Below are positions 1 to 12,605 of a DNA stretch of 64,000 nucleotides, piece after piece. The stretch covers positions 11,903,112-11,967,111 of the forward strand of contig NC_091173.1 in assembly GCF_040958095.1 (NCBI RefSeq), read 5' to 3'. How positions within the stretch are numbered: position 1 is the stretch's first letter; every line of letters starts with the position of its first letter. Below the pieces are notes generated by a model that made no database searches, had not been told where the DNA came from, and was given only the letters and a program-made list of their open reading frames with translations. The translations under genes were made by a program, and so were the position numbers. The DNA comes from Procambarus clarkii (taxonomy: Eukaryota > Arthropoda > Malacostraca > Decapoda > Cambaridae).

Positions 1-126
1 TTCGTGTACTGGACTGTGTAGTTAGCAAGGATAATGAGCTCTGGATTTCGTCTTGCAATGTGTATTATTTGGAACTAGCAATTTGTTGATACTTATTTCC
101 CATTCCTGGGAAACACCATTCCACAG

Positions 127-520
127 GAGTACCCTGAAGGGTTACTCCTGTGAATGTCCCCTGGAGTTACTCCTGTGAATGTCCCCTGGAGTTACTCCTG
201 TGAATGTCCCCTGGAGTTACTCCTGTGAATGTCCCCTGGAGTTACTCCTGTGAATGTCCCCTGGAGTTACTCCTGTGAATGTCCCCTGGAGTTACTCCTG
301 TGAATGTCCCCTGGAGTTACTCCTGTGAATATCCCCTGGAGTTACTCCTGTGAATGTCCCCTGGAGTTACTCCTGTGAGAGTACCCTGGAGTTACTCCTG
401 TGAATGTCCCCTGGAGTTACTCCTGTGAGAGTATCCCCGGGGGTTACTCCTGTGAGTGTCCCCGGGGGTTACTCCTGTGAGTGTCCCCGGGGGGTTACTC
501 CTGTGAGTGTACCCTGGAGG
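127..520. repeat. 25-bp minisatellite
   Basis: About 15 tandem copies of a 25-bp unit containing GTTACTCCTGTGAATGTCCC. The first ten or so are nearly identical. The last ones (from about 375) drift to GTGAGAGT and GTGAGTGT forms with runs of G. Open frames across it are repeat artefacts. Confidence 0.95.
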
Positions 521-1284
521 GTGGATAACGGTGAAGGGGGGGAGGGACATTAAGGCGTCCAACTCCCCAAACCCACCATCCTTGGGGGAGGTACCTGGCT
601 GGCCTCCAGGTAGTGTGACCACCTCCACTACTAAATATGAAGAACCTTTGCTACTGCGGATGCAACAGGTATGTACCCTACTACGTGTATTTACGGAGGC
701 AGAGCTTTAGCTCTTGAATTCCGCCTCTACGCTATTAACTACAAGCTGGAGAGGATTCCGAACATTTTGTGATATACGAAAGTGATTTATAGCTGTTAAA
801 AGTAGAGAATTCAATGATTAGGTCACCATGAAGAAATATGGACACTCTACAGATGGAATTATAGATCAGGGATTAGAGTGCTATACATAGAGTGTTATAG
901 AGTTCTAGCTTTTGAACATTAATGAATACATTATAGAAGCCTGTTCCAAGTGTCACTGTACGATAAACCACACATAGAAGACAATATTTCAACACAAAAA
1001 TCATATTTATAATCACGACTTAAAAAATTATTAACGTCTTTATTTACTAAATTAATATACAATTCCATTGACCTGGGCTCTAGGGGATTCGAACTCTGGA
1101 CTCTACGTGTGTGAAGACGAAGCTCTATCGACGACTATCTTAGTAACATACAATTTTGCTTAATCGGAGTAATTCCATTACTCTTCTTGTAGTGTGAATG
1201 ATGTTTATTTCCCCCACCCTGAATTAAAGGGATTAATTACCCCTTCAGTGACCAACCTCGGCTAGTATCTGGACTCAGTAACCA
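521..1284. other. Non-coding stretch with a SINE remnant
   Basis: No gene is recognised. At about 1066-1146 the minus strand carries a tRNA-like remnant with a B box (AGTTCGAATCC) and an A-box-like GATAGAGC, so it is a decayed tRNA-derived SINE. The rest is AT-rich single-copy-looking sequence. Confidence 0.5.
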
Positions 1285-1541
1285 GGGGCCAGATTCACGA
1301 AGCAGTTACGCAAGTACTTACGAACGTGTACATGTTTCCACAATCTTTGACGGCTTTGGTTACATTTATTAAACAGTTTACAAGCATGAAAACGTCCCAA
1401 TCAACTGTTGTTATTGTTATAAACAGCCTCCTGGTGCTTCGGAGCTCATTAACTGTTTATTCATTGTAAGCAAAGCCGCCAAAGATCGAGAAAAGACGTA
1501 CAGGTTCGTAAGTACTTGCGTGACTACTTCACTGAAGTACT
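1285..1541 (+). mobile_element. Fold-back MITE, copy 1
   Basis: It starts GGGGCCAGATTCACGAA and consists of two long inverted arms of about 100 bp around a short centre (CTCCTGGTGCTTCGGAGC). Copies 2 (12945) and 3 (23484) share the full length. The right terminus is the most diverged of the three. No coding capacity, so a non-autonomous DNA element; superfamily not assigned. Confidence 0.8.
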
Positions 1542-1849
1542 ATTGGGGCAGTGAATGACAGAGTGGTTCCCCTCTGAGAGCTGGCTAAATAACGCTATGA
1601 GGCCTCTCATCATATCCCACAACACAGCTTCTCAAGACATGTGGGAGATATGAGGTAGACATGCAAAATACTCCGGGTAATCAATAATATAGTGTTGTGG
1701 TTGTAGAGGACACACCTGGCAGCCAGTCACACAGGTGAGCCACAGGGCTGTGAGGACCCACTTCAGTGTAAGGCCAACAAGTCATTGTAACCAACATGCA
1801 GAAACAGAAGTGGATAAATCCGTCCTAACAGCCCAACCACCTGTTTGGG

Positions 1850-2330
1850 TAGTACTTATAGTAACGATGACCACCATAGTACATATATTGATATAAAAGG
1901 CAAATATAGAAAGTAGAAATCGACACTACAGAATTTGGACAAACCGGAAAAGTTTTTTTGTACTCAAGTTGTAAAGAAAGCTTACCCTAACCTATCCTTG
2001 CTAGGCCTAACATACGCTATCTGAGGCCTAATATAGTACATATATGTGCTATACTAGGCCTAGAAATATTTGTCTGGAACAAATCCACAAGGGCCGTGAC
2101 GAGGATTCGAACCTGCGTCCAAGAGCATCCCAGACGCTGCCTTAATCATTTGTTCATTTGATGCATCACGCAATTGTGATTTCTGTGTGTAATTTAAGTC
2201 TGGTTTTTGCTTTATTTTTTCGGACTATAAAAGTGAATAGTACCAAATCCTACTATCTAATTCCCCATTACCTCTAAATATGTATGATAGTCCACATAGT
2301 TACAAAAGTACTAGCTAAACAGGAGGATGG
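1850..2330. repeat. Dispersed repeat with palindromic AGGCCTA core, copy 1
   Basis: It contains the core AGGCCTAATATAGTACATAT followed by its imperfect reverse complement, and flanks (TTGGACAAACCGGAAAA; GACTATAAAAGTGAATAGTA) shared with copies at 3650, 9735 and 27430. It is interrupted by a SINE at 2078-2197. Probably a non-autonomous mobile element; class unknown. Confidence 0.7.
2078..2197 (-). mobile_element. tRNA-derived SINE (family B), nested
   Basis: The minus strand shows a tRNA-like head with B box GGTTCGAATCC and a tail CTTGTGGATTTGTTC. Other copies are at 28793, 29218 and 40271. GTCTGG occurs at 2072-2077 and again at 2198-2203, a possible short target-site duplication in the palindromic-core repeat. 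Confidence 0.75.
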
Positions 2331-2399
2331 GTTGAGATTTAATTAGTAGTTCACAGCTTTTAATTAGACATAACAAACAAAACATAGTTAGGGACAGGA

Positions 2400-2632
2400 T
2401 GCCAATAATTAGGCCTATCGAGCCCCCCCCCCCAACACACCTCTATGCCAGCTGCTGATCTTTCCCCAGAATCCATCCCACAACAGTAACCTAACTCCCG
2501 GATACCTATATTTACTGCTAGGTGCGCACTGGTGGATAGAAACGTGCCCAACCCGTCTCTTTCCCGCCCGGGAATCGAACCCGGGATCCTGGACTGTGAG
2601 TCGAGAACAGAGAACTTTCATTGCATTAGGCG
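2400..2632 (-). mobile_element. tRNA-derived SINE (family A)
   Basis: The minus strand has a B box (GGGTTCGATTCCCGG) and then the body shared with copies at 10443, 16808, 23744 and 28660: a CACCTAGCAGTAAATA-like segment, a GGGAGTTAG segment, then a G-run. The tRNA head is partly decayed. Confidence 0.75.
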
Positions 2633-2720
2633 ACAGTTACTTGCAAAGGTCCGAGGTGGGTGGGTGGTTTGGAGGGTTAAAAAAGGAGTGAAGCAATGGC
2701 CTGTAAGGTTCTAAACTCAC

Positions 2721-2902
2721 CTTTTAAAGATGGCGTCGGCATCGGTGTCCTCGTAGGGGCAGAGGGCGTCAAGCGCCATCTGGGAGTCCCTCCTGCCCTC
2801 ACTCCTGCTCCTGCCTCCCACACTCCTCCCACTGCTGCCACTCCCACTCCAGTTGCTCCCACTCCTACTCCGCCCGTTGCTGTTGTTGTTCTTCATATTC
2901 AT
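2721..2902 (-). CDS. Candidate first coding exon, Ser/Gly/Arg-rich protein
   Basis: Sixty codons plus two bases read from the first in-frame ATG (TAC-ATG-AAT) to AAAAG|GTGAGT, a near-consensus splice donor. The peptide starts MNMKNNNSNGRSRSGS, continues with Ser/Gly/Arg repeats and ends in a more ordinary acidic stretch, MALDALCPYEDTDADAIFK. The last third has good codon character and the donor falls in phase 2. I do not recognise the family and found no continuing exon in the 2.7 kb to the window edge, so the gene, if real, runs out of the window. The Ser/Gly part could also be chance reading of a degenerate trinucleotide repeat. No upstream Inr was identified. Confidence 0.4.
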
Positions 2903-3284
2903 GTAACCAAGCTTTAGTATTCTGCGAGTCTCGCTTCGGGTTTGTTTACATTCTCCTTTTCGCGGGTATTGCACTCTTGTTTCTTTTTGTTTTCAAAATT
3001 AGCGGGTTTGTTTCGATTCCAGTATATGTATATTAATTCAGTTTCATGCACTAAATTCACGTGTTTATTGAGTTTCTCAAAATACTTTTTTAAATGGTAA
3101 AGTTGGAATAAGAATTAAGGCTACGACTGTGGTTCTCTCATAGATGCCATTAGGCTAGAGCTTTTTAATTCACAACACTTCCACATGTTAACTGCCACAT
3201 GTCATCTCTGAAGGGGGAGAAATGTTGATATTATGTTCACCGGCTCACTCATTCATGTTGATTCATGAGCATATATATATATAT

Positions 3285-3567
3285 ATATATATATATGCCA
3301 TCTGAGGAGCTGGAGGAGCTTTTCAACTTGTGACAAGCAGCCTTGTACCCTGCATGTAATCAATATTGTAACTTTTTGTGTGTAATGACATTTTCAAATA
3401 AAGTTAGATAAATATACACACTTAATAAAAGAAAAGGGGTGGTAGGAGAAGAAAATATCAAAGTGTTCAGTGAGGATCCACAAGGTCTTCTCTGAGTACT
3501 CTTTATTTTCTTCTCCGAGGCTATGGGTCCCTACACTTGCACCAGAGGTGGTACCCCTTCTAGGTAA

Positions 3568-3570
<3 letters not shown>
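3285..3570 (+). mobile_element. 3' end of an unclassified retroelement, fossil copy
   Basis: A short coding tail ending in a stop is followed by about 250 bp of 3' UTR with an AATAAA signal and then an A-run. The same sequence occurs inverted at 63183-63640. No terminal repeats are visible in the window. It is a broken fragment; the family is not assigned. Confidence 0.6.

Positions 3571-3574
<4 letters not shown>

Positions 3575-3649
<75 letters not shown>
3575..3649. repeat. (TA)n microsatellite
   Basis: Uninterrupted TA dinucleotides directly after the A-rich end of the retroelement fragment, so it may have been seeded by its tail. Confidence 0.95.
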
Positions 3650-3650
<1 letters not shown>

Positions 3651-3840
3651 GAGGCCTAATTCACGATATCTCAGGCCTAATATAGTACATATGTGTGCTA
3701 TACTAGGCCTAGGAATAATTAATTTTGTTTTTAGCTTCATTTTCCGACTATAAAGTGAATAGTACAAAGTTCTACTATCTAATTGCTTAGAACGGCAATC
3801 TTTGTACTATGATGCACATACTGTAGTTACAAAAACTACT
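3650..3840. repeat. Dispersed repeat with palindromic core, copy 2
   Basis: It contains CAGGCCTAATATAGTACATA, its reverse-complement partner TGTGCTATACTAGGCCTAG, and the flank CCGACTATAAAGTGAATAGT also present at 2224 and, in decayed form, at 27700. Confidence 0.7.
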
Positions 3841-3842
3841 AT

Positions 3843-3844
<2 letters not shown>

Positions 3845-3912
<68 letters not shown>

Positions 3913-3942
3913 CGTCTATATATATATATATATATAGACGTT
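3845..3942. repeat. (TA)n microsatellite ending in a perfect palindrome
   Basis: A TA tract to 3910, then AACGTC, ten TA units and GACGTT (3911-3942). The last 32 bp form a perfect palindrome able to extrude as a cruciform. Confidence 0.9.
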
Positions 3943-4194
3943 ACTCATATTCACTCACTCAAGCTGTGTCATGAATATTGTAAAGTGTACCCTTCGACGA
4001 GTATTTACGTTTTCTATATCACTTCTCAACTGCCAGCATAATAACTCTCAGTATTGCGACATTCTGTTTCACTGATTTATTCGTAAACAACTGCGTGAGC
4101 ACAATGATGAGCAGAGGTATACATATTTCAGACGTGTAACAATGTATACACACACACACACACACTTTCCTCACTGGAGGAAAGGAAAGACAAG

Positions 4195-4550
4195 TGGGGG
4201 TGGGACATGATAACAACATATAAGATTATCAGGGGAAATTGACAAAGTAGACAAAGCAGCGTTGTTCAAAGCTAGTAACATCAGAGCCAGGGTTCATAGA
4301 TGGAAACTGGAGACGCAAATGTGTCATAGATATCAGGAAAATATTTTTCAGTGCTAAAGCTGTTAATAAATTGAATAGGTTAGATGCAGAAGACGTTGAG
4401 GCTAATACGAGTCAACAATTTTAAATGTAAATATGATAAAAGCGTGAGCAATAGGTCATTGCTTTAATCTAAGAACGTTGGGAAGGCGGGGCTAGAAGCC
4501 AAGCTCGATCCCTCAAGCACACCTAGGTGCGTACACTCACACACACGAGA
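4195..4550 (+). mobile_element. LINE 3' end, CR1/L2-like, degenerate
   Basis: Conceptual translation of the plus strand gives a GDMITTYKI-like motif, then ARVHRWKLETQMCHR, which matches the C-terminal tail of CR1/L2-type LINE reverse transcriptases. Stops and frame changes are present. It ends in CACCTAGGTGCGTACACTCACACAC, the short-tandem 3' tail seen on the related copies near 56040. Confidence 0.7.
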
Positions 4551-4639
4551 CATGACCAGAGTACAGAGTACCGGAGAATTCTTGCTGGAAATGCATGATG
4601 TTCAAATATAAATATATAGTTCTTCCCCTATAAGAGAGT

Positions 4640-4811
4640 CCAACTACTTGGTCAGGGCGGTAGAGAGATGGTCTCGATCGCTTCTTACGGGTCTGTGCTC
4701 AATCCCCGACGGTCCATGTGGTTGTAGACCATGCCTTTCTTGCATCTTACCCCAGATACTTGTGCTCATATCCCTTCAAAGTGCTATATAGACGGGCTTA
4801 GCGTTTTCTCC
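4640..4811 (+). mobile_element. tRNA-derived SINE (family D)
   Basis: A-box-like GGGCGGTAGAGAG and B-box-like GTGCTCAATCCCC lie in a tRNA-like head. The body ends in CTATATAGACGGGCTTAGCG. The inverted copy is at 27791-27968. Confidence 0.65.
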
Positions 4812-5489
4812 ACGATCGTATATCATTCAATGTGAGAAAATATTACTAGAGAAAACAGTTCCCAGAGCGGAAATTAACAGAAGGGAGACTATTAGCAAGG
4901 AAACATAAAATCCTCCGCTTGTGTGCATGTTTGTAACAGTTACGCCTTGAACCCAACGGCTCCAGATTGGTTGGAGTCAGGGACACAGATCTGGGACGTG
5001 GCTGGCATTCTCACCGCTGTGACGTCTTATCAGCGACGTCACCTGCCTTCCACTAGGCCAGTACCCAAGTACTGACATGGAGCCAGTAGGCCTCCCTGTA
5101 TTACCCAAGTGACAATAGTATTGCTACAGTATAGCTAACAGATATACTAACAGTCTTGCACGTAACGTCACGGACTGCTTCTGTATTTATTTATTCTAGC
5201 GTGCCTAACGACTCTGCAGTAAATGTAATGTTTGATGAGAACAATTCACACCTAGGAACTTTTGTTCTGGGTTGGACACACACATATAAAAAGAATGGCA
5301 TATATTTATACGTTAATTTAGCATTAATAATTTTGAAAGGAATGACGCCAATCCGCTGATAAAAAAAAAAAGACAAAAAAGTGCGTATCACGTGACTTAC
5401 GGAAATACTGGCATTCGCCAAGTATTTTGAAATGTTGTGTGTTGTCGTTTGTTGTTTTTGATTCAGCTACTCAGAACAAAAAGTTCCAA

Positions 5490-5712
5490 GTAGCACGGGC
5501 TATGAGCCCGTGAGTGGAGGCTCTTTGGAGCCATTATCTGTATCAATAACTAATACAAGAGATCTGGGGATGGGGTCCGTGGACGCACCAATCCAATCCA
5601 AGATGCAGATGATGATTGATCACGATTAAGCCACCCTAAAGGTGGATTAAGGGCATGAATATAGGCCGTAAGTGGAGGCTCTTTCGGGTCATTACCAGTA
5701 CCAATAGCGACG
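5490..5712 (-). mobile_element. SINE (family C), two tandem degenerate copies
   Basis: Two inverted copies of the element at 28306 and 54403. They share GCCCGTAAGTGGTGGC-like and CATTACCAGTATCA-like segments. The second copy begins with a GATGATTGAT tail, the complement of the (ATCA)n 3' end. Both are diverged. Confidence 0.65.
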
Positions 5713-8700
5713 CATTGTACATCTCGGTACAGTAAATACCTTGTTATTGGAGAGGTGGTTCTGTTCTTTTTCACAAGGAGGTATAAGTTTCATAACATCG
5801 ATATATGATAGAGCCAATAGCAGTTGTTTAACTAAACCGACAAAAATGATAATATACACCAAACTTGTGCAGTATACTGTACCACATACCAAAGTCAGTG
5901 CTTTATTGACGAAGATGGTGACAATGTGACGGTGTTGATGTGGTGAAGAATGTTCAAGTACTTGAAAAAGTTTTGTATTATGAAGATGGTGCAGCTGCTC
6001 TACGGTGTTCATCATAAGATATGGTGATATTCCGAATAATCATATCATACATAAAGATATACCCCGGATCACACTTATTGAAGCTCTACTGTTTCAACAT
6101 TTAACCATCCGCTTACATCAGAAAGGAAAAGTATTACTGAAGCTCTCCATGACCAAAAATTAAGATGCGCTATTACCAAACTATTATTTCCTTACGAACA
6201 TCAGACCTAAAATCAAGTGCCAGGAGGCTAGGCTACGTTCAGTTGTAACGACAATAAAGATTGCAACCTAGTACACAAATGTTCTTACAAAAGAACAATG
6301 TTAAACCACGTGTTAATGTTTCTATAACCACTAACACTCGACTTGTAAGATACAACATGATGTAGCCATGTTTCTTCCTAAAGCACATTTATGGCCACCA
6401 GCGGGGAGCAAAATTCACCAGTAAAATTCTTTTTATTTTTATAGGCTGGTAAAAAAAAAATACGAACTTCTAATTCATTGCAAGTAACCTGTCTGTAACG
6501 TACAGTGAAATGTAAATAAGTGAATTATGTGCAAAGTCTCTATGATACGGAATTCTCGTACACTCATGTCGAACTTTAAACTGTAAAGGCTAAAGACTGC
6601 AGGCACCAAATATTAAAAACACAAGTTACTCGTTACACTACCTGCTTTATTGCTCCCACTTTTGACTACACTACACGAAGTAATAAGCATTACCTACAAG
6701 ATAACATTATAACATTCGTCAAAAGCCGTATCAAAACAGCAGTTTCACCGATTCCCAACAGGAGCCGAGGCTAGGCTGTTTACGGCTCACAAACACCAAC
6801 ACAATTTCACTTATACAAAAGCACTCTCTTATTGGGCCTCTAAATACAATGAACTTAACAATGCTCATATATTATATAAAGCAACAATGGAACTCAGATG
6901 TTGAGAGAAGAACAGTTATCCCAAGTACCGCTGTCGCGATGCAGCAACAAGCTTCTAAATGTCAACAGAACAGTCAGAATTGAAGAGGAAAAAATTAGAT
7001 TGCGGTTGTGAATTTCCACAGACTATCGTTCACACTGACAGGCCTTCAACAGCTGATCAGAATTACATTTCACCTTTGTAAATGCACATTAATGACACTA
7101 TGTTAAAGACGCATCAAACACTTTATGTAGCATACATAAATCCGTGTATCTATGTATTTACGTATGTAGCTTAGCCTAGCATTTTAAAAGTACTACAATC
7201 ACCTTCTGTGGTTGATTGTTCAATAAATCTCTGAACTGTATGTTTGACAAATCTCTCACCCTGTCCATGGAGGATAGAAGAAAATGTATATATGCTGATT
7301 AGCATTGTAAATGTGTGGCCACGTCTCTGGTAGAAAATAATAATAAAAACAGGCCTTCAACACACCAGGATGAAGACCAATCAACGAATGCTATGTTTTG
7401 TTACAATACATTACATCCGTAACCATAACTATGTTTCCTTCAAGGCTACTATAAAACGATCAAGCTCTATATCCAAAATGTTTATCCGAAATACAGTTAA
7501 GTTAAACAAGCAAATTAATACAGAGGGCGTGGTTAAACGAGTCCATGAGACTGCAAGGGGGTACCAGACAGCTGAAATCCTCTGGATCTCATTAGAAACC
7601 CCTGGATGGTGTAAGTCTTAACTTAGTCTAGTTACATCACGGCACAGACCTGCAAGTTTTCTCGTGTGACAAAGTACCAGTTTCTCTTTACCTCTACTAT
7701 TAACCTCAATAAAAAAGATGTTCCATAGCCATGCCGCGTAAAGTCGCGTCTCTGTGTTTAATGTTAACATAAATGTCAGATGAAAATGAAAGGAGTCTTC
7801 ATTTTATTTAGCACTAAATTGTTATAGTGGTTATACCTTTCTGTGGCCAATTCGTTAGTGATACACGAGCGTTCAGAGGCTGTAATTAGATTCCATCGTG
7901 CAAATGAATTCATTGAACCCTATTTTGTGTTCCCGTGACCTGGAACTCACAAGAAGGGCAATGCCACCATTCATTTGGCGATTGAAAGGTCAGTTTGCGT
8001 TGTAGGCGGGCTTTCTACACCGCACATACGCTGACCAAAGTGTACCTCCGGTGAAACTACGCATGCTATTTCCGCTTTCTCTCGGTTTTGTGTCCATGTC
8101 TCGCTGTCTACTTACAAACATTTTAAATCTTTTGACAAAGATTAGCATAATTTATTATTGCTATAAATATGAACCTAACATGACTAGATCATATTGTTAT
8201 GTTCATTAATATTTTGATTATCTATTTATGATATACAAACATACCTTAGTATAATAACATCTCATTTCATCTAGCGAAAATACATCACGATATAACATTA
8301 CCGCCGCATAATCACACTTCATCTACCGAAAACATACCACGATATACCACTAACTCACGATAATGACACCATACGGCAAGATATTATCTTCCACTAGTGT
8401 AACATATATATGTATGCCAACTTTCACAATATTCCGTTGACAGGCACAGTAGGAAACGTAGCTAACATCGTTGGCTAACACACCAAAGGTAACTGAACCA
8501 CTAAACATAGCTACGTTCATCATTTCAAAGGCAATATATGTTTTTCTTCACCGGGGGAGGAGGGAGAAAGTGGCTAACCTTCCACCTGCAGTAGGCTACA
8601 GCCGATGTCTTCCCCACCCTCTTACACCGGTGTAATATCTCATTATTTAAGCTAGTTATTGAAGTTAGCTCTCTTAAAAACTTGGTGTGATTAGGCTGCG

Positions 8701-9554
8701 TTATATCAGGTCAGGATGATTAGATCACTTCGAGATTATTGATAGCTTAGTTAAGATATGGTGGTTAAACCAGGATAATTGTTTTGATTGGGTAACGCAA
8801 AATTAAATGAGATTTGTTAAGGCTTTAGCTACATTAAGTTTGGTGTGTCTAGAGTATTCTAGACTAAATGGCAATACGCTAACTTTGATTTAAGCTAAAT
8901 AATGTTAGGTTTGTTTAAGTTTGTTAGCTTTAAATGATAGCATCTAGGAATGCTATACCTGCCCTGGTCATTCGTAGTCAAGTTATAGTAGATGACTTCA
9001 TAATAAGCACAACTGAGGTAGTTATACAGCTGTATAGATTACTATATTTAATTGCAGAACTGGTGCATGCTACTATAAGTAGCTGCACAGCTGGTATAAG
9101 CTAATATGTCTTGTCTCCAAGATCTATAATCAAGTTACAAAGCTAGTATAAACCAGTATACCTAGTAGCACAGCTGATATATCTCTAACCAGCAATACAG
9201 TTGATACAGGATAATATCTAGTTAAACAGCTTATACTGACTACTATGTCTTAGTTCGTTACACATCTATTGTAGTAATTATATCTCAGTTGATTTTAGCC
9301 AATGGGGATTAAGTTACAGTTATAATTTTTTTAAAGAATATTTCACCTCGCACCAAGAACGCCTACAGTTTCTACCATATCTTAACCAACCAATACAATG
9401 ACATAAAATAATATGAACACCAGAGTCACACTTCGGCAACTAGGCTACACCTGATGTTTTCATTACACAGACACAATTCTAATAAGAATTTCGAAAATAT
9501 AAAATTAGAAAATTAACTAGAAACGTAACATGCGTATCCAACCTATCATTCTGA
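5713..9554. other. AT-rich intergenic region, no gene seen
   Basis: No exon-like sequence, tRNA or recognisable mobile element was found. Between about 8990 and 9280 there is a loose repetition of CAGCTG/CAGTTG-plus-TATA motifs at roughly 40-60 bp spacing, perhaps a very old tandem array. About 8540-8640 is a short GC-richer island with no visible function. Confidence 0.5.
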
Positions 9555-9675
9555 TTTTTTTTCATGGATATTCCTGCGCGGGCCTAAGCCTCTGGCTGGC
9601 CCACTAAGTGTTGCTTGTTTCTGTTTTATTGGGCGGAGTATGAGTATTTATGACTCGTATGGTCGCTTCAGTAAG
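9555..9675 (-). mobile_element. Short A-tailed repeat, copy 1 (SINE-like)
   Basis: About 120 bp nearly identical to 30684-30805. On the minus strand it starts CTTACTGAAGCGACCATACG and ends GGCCCGCGCAGGAATATCC followed by a short A-run, which suggests a retroposed RNA. No A or B box was identified. Confidence 0.7.
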
Positions 9676-9734
9676 ACATTCTGAAATGATAGTACTTGCA
9701 GTAACTATTTGCTCGACAGTACTAATATCTAGGT

Positions 9735-9965
9735 AATATACACCAAAAAGTACCCGTTTTGCACTTTTTAATCATTTTTTCCGGAAAATATAAAGACGAA
9801 ACCCAACTTAAATATTCCTAGGCCTAGTATGACACATATATGTATTATATTAGGCCTAAGATAGCGTGTATTTGGTCTAGAATTGCTAGGACAGGTTAGG
9901 TTAGATTCTATATTTATGTTGGGGGTTATAAGTTACCATTTGGCCAAATTCATCCAGACGAAAGT
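9735..9965. repeat. Dispersed repeat with palindromic core, copy 3
   Basis: It contains CCTAGGCCTAGTATGACACA and the complementary half TGTATTATATTAGGCCTAAG, then GATAGCGTGTATTTGG and the CTAGGACAGGTTAGGTTAG segment. Orientation is opposite to copy 1. Confidence 0.65.
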
Positions 9966-10162
9966 CAACTTTCTGGTGGTCTATCACTACATATTAGTGC
10001 TTTCGACTATATGCGTATTTTAAGTACTATCATTTTAGCAGGATGGGCTGGCTTATCAAGTAAGCTAATGAATTTCCTGACACTATATAAAATATTTATC
10101 TAATTAATTAATCTTGTCAGCTCACTGAACATAACGCAGGATGTAAACAGTGCGTTCAAGTT

Positions 10163-10248
10163 GCCACGGAACTTGAAATCTAAACCACGGAACTTGAAAT
10201 CTAAACCACGGAACTTGAAATCTAAACCACGGAACTTGAAATCTAAAC
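10163..10248. repeat. 21-bp minisatellite, about four copies
   Basis: Four near-identical units of CCACGGAACTTGAAATCTAA plus one A. The unit is a multiple of three, so an open frame across it is an artefact. Confidence 0.95.
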
Positions 10249-10342
10249 AGCTAAGCCAGAAACGCTTCAAATGTGTTTTTATTAACGTAAAATTCCTTAA
10301 AACTGTCTTAATTAAACAAATATATTGCAACTAGCCGGGACT

Positions 10343-10635
<293 letters not shown>

Positions 10636-10649
10636 GTGGGAAAAAAAAA

Positions 10650-10731
10650 AAAGTAGTAAGTAAACAGTTGATTGACAGTTGAGAGGCGGGCCGAAAGAGC
10701 AAAGCTCAACCCCCGCAAAAACACAACTAGT

Positions 10732-10735
<4 letters not shown>
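10650..10735 (+). mobile_element. LINE 3' tail fragment
   Basis: GTTGATTGACAGTTGAGAGG and CTCAACCCCCGCAAAAACAC match the 3' end of the LINE fragment at 55797-56085. It runs directly into a (CA)n tract. Confidence 0.7.

Positions 10736-10813
<78 letters not shown>
10733..10813. repeat. (CA)n microsatellite
   Basis: About 40 CA units starting in the 3' tail of the LINE fragment. Confidence 0.97.
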
Positions 10814-10815
<2 letters not shown>

Positions 10816-11319
10816 GATAAGGCACGGACCAAAACATCACATGAATATCACAAATTCCTATTATTGTTTTCTTTCGAAAGGACAGGCATATTGCAGTTGC
10901 TTTTTGCAGTAGAGTAATGTGCAAGTAGACCAGTAGGAGACATATATAGAGGTTTTTAGAGGGGTTATGCCAACCCAAGATTATATGCAAGGGACATACA
11001 GACGAAGGGAGAGGAGAGAGGGAAAAGGAGGCTGCGAAAGATGGGACGAATCGAGCGAGCTATTAAACGAGAAAGAGAATAAGAAAGAAGAGTCAATGTG
11101 GAGAAAGATTATAAGGAGATAGGTGGGTGGTATGGTAATGAAAGAAGGAAGAGGGTGGTAACCACTTCCGGTGGGCCTCCTCCCTCTATTGTTAGCCGCT
11201 AGTGACGCCTTGCGCTCCTGGCACACGCCCTCCTGGAGCCGCGTGAGGAGAAGCGGGAATAAGAAATGAGAAGCTTAAGAGATAAGAAAGGATGAGATGG
11301 GGAGAGATAACGAAAAGAG

Positions 11320-11439
<120 letters not shown>

Positions 11440-11874
11440 GTGTGTACTGAAGAAAAACTCAGAAGCCTAGCATCTTGCAGTGAGGCTGTGTAGACACGCC
11501 CCCCCCCCCCCCCCCACAAGCCCCAATAGCACTGACGCGGATATATTTTTGTTTATATCACCGGTCTGGGCGTCAACGCCCTTATATCTCGGTGGTTACA
11601 GCGCTTATAATGACAACTGTGTTAGAATGAAACAATTGCCAATCTGTATACATCATCTGAGTAACGGTGGCAAGGGAAACGCTTGCGTAAGAATTAAGTG
11701 CTGAGATATCAGTACCTCCGACTTGTTCCTCGTACCAAAGTTCCCAGACAGCCATCATTGGGTACGATATGATGACGAAACGACTTCCCAGAGAAATTGT
11801 ACTTATATGTGAGCATACAGGTGCCTCGATGCATCAAATCACTTCACGATAAGAGGTAATATAAAACCAATTGG

Positions 11875-12050
11875 TCCTTGGTTCAATTCTCAGACGAAGG
11901 TGTGAGACGTTTAGGCAAGTTACCCCTGCATCTAATGCCTCTTTTTTTTCACATATGTAGTTAATAGGTACCTGGGAGTTATGCAACTGTTGTGGCTTAC
12001 ATGGATAAGGTCAGTCGTTCACCCAGGGTGACCTGGATAATCCTAACAGG
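11875..12050 (+). mobile_element. tRNA-derived SINE (family A), degenerate
   Basis: B-box-like TTGGTTCAATTCTC, then GTTAATAGGTACCTGGGAG and the CAACTGTTGTGG segment of the family A body. The head is mostly lost. Confidence 0.55.
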
Positions 12051-12605
12051 CTATATATCCAAGATAATTATAAACTAGTCCAACGCATAGTTTGTGTCCA
12101 AATATAAGAATTAATTATAACTGTATGACAAATGTAAGAAATCCATGGTTCTGACTTTATGAATTAAAAAAAAAACAATAAAACAAATAGGAATGAGATT
12201 AATAAGGAATGAGACACAATATTGATAAATCTTTTAAATAAATGGTTGATATCTGCGAAATACTCGTGATTTAAAATTATTAAGTTAATTTAAAGCAATT
12301 GATTCAACTATGCCTACTGTATATTTTCAACCAACTGACTGTGAAAGAGGATACATTATATTCCAAAAAAAAAACTGTTCCTATCCTGGCCATTGACATT
12401 TCACTCTTCTGTGCATGACGAAAAAGAAAACTTGATTCTTTTAGATAAAAAAATATAAAGTGTCTAAATCGTCAACCCCCGTTAAATACTTCAACATAAA
12501 AAAAATATCATCATGATGCTATTTTGTAAATGTACTGAAGCCTTTGATCATTCACGGCTTCAACCTATCGCCGTCTCATCTTTTGGTCGTCCATAAAATG
12601 GTAGA
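12051..12605. other. AT-rich non-coding stretch
   Basis: Poly-A runs and AT-rich sequence. Nothing recognised. Confidence 0.5.
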
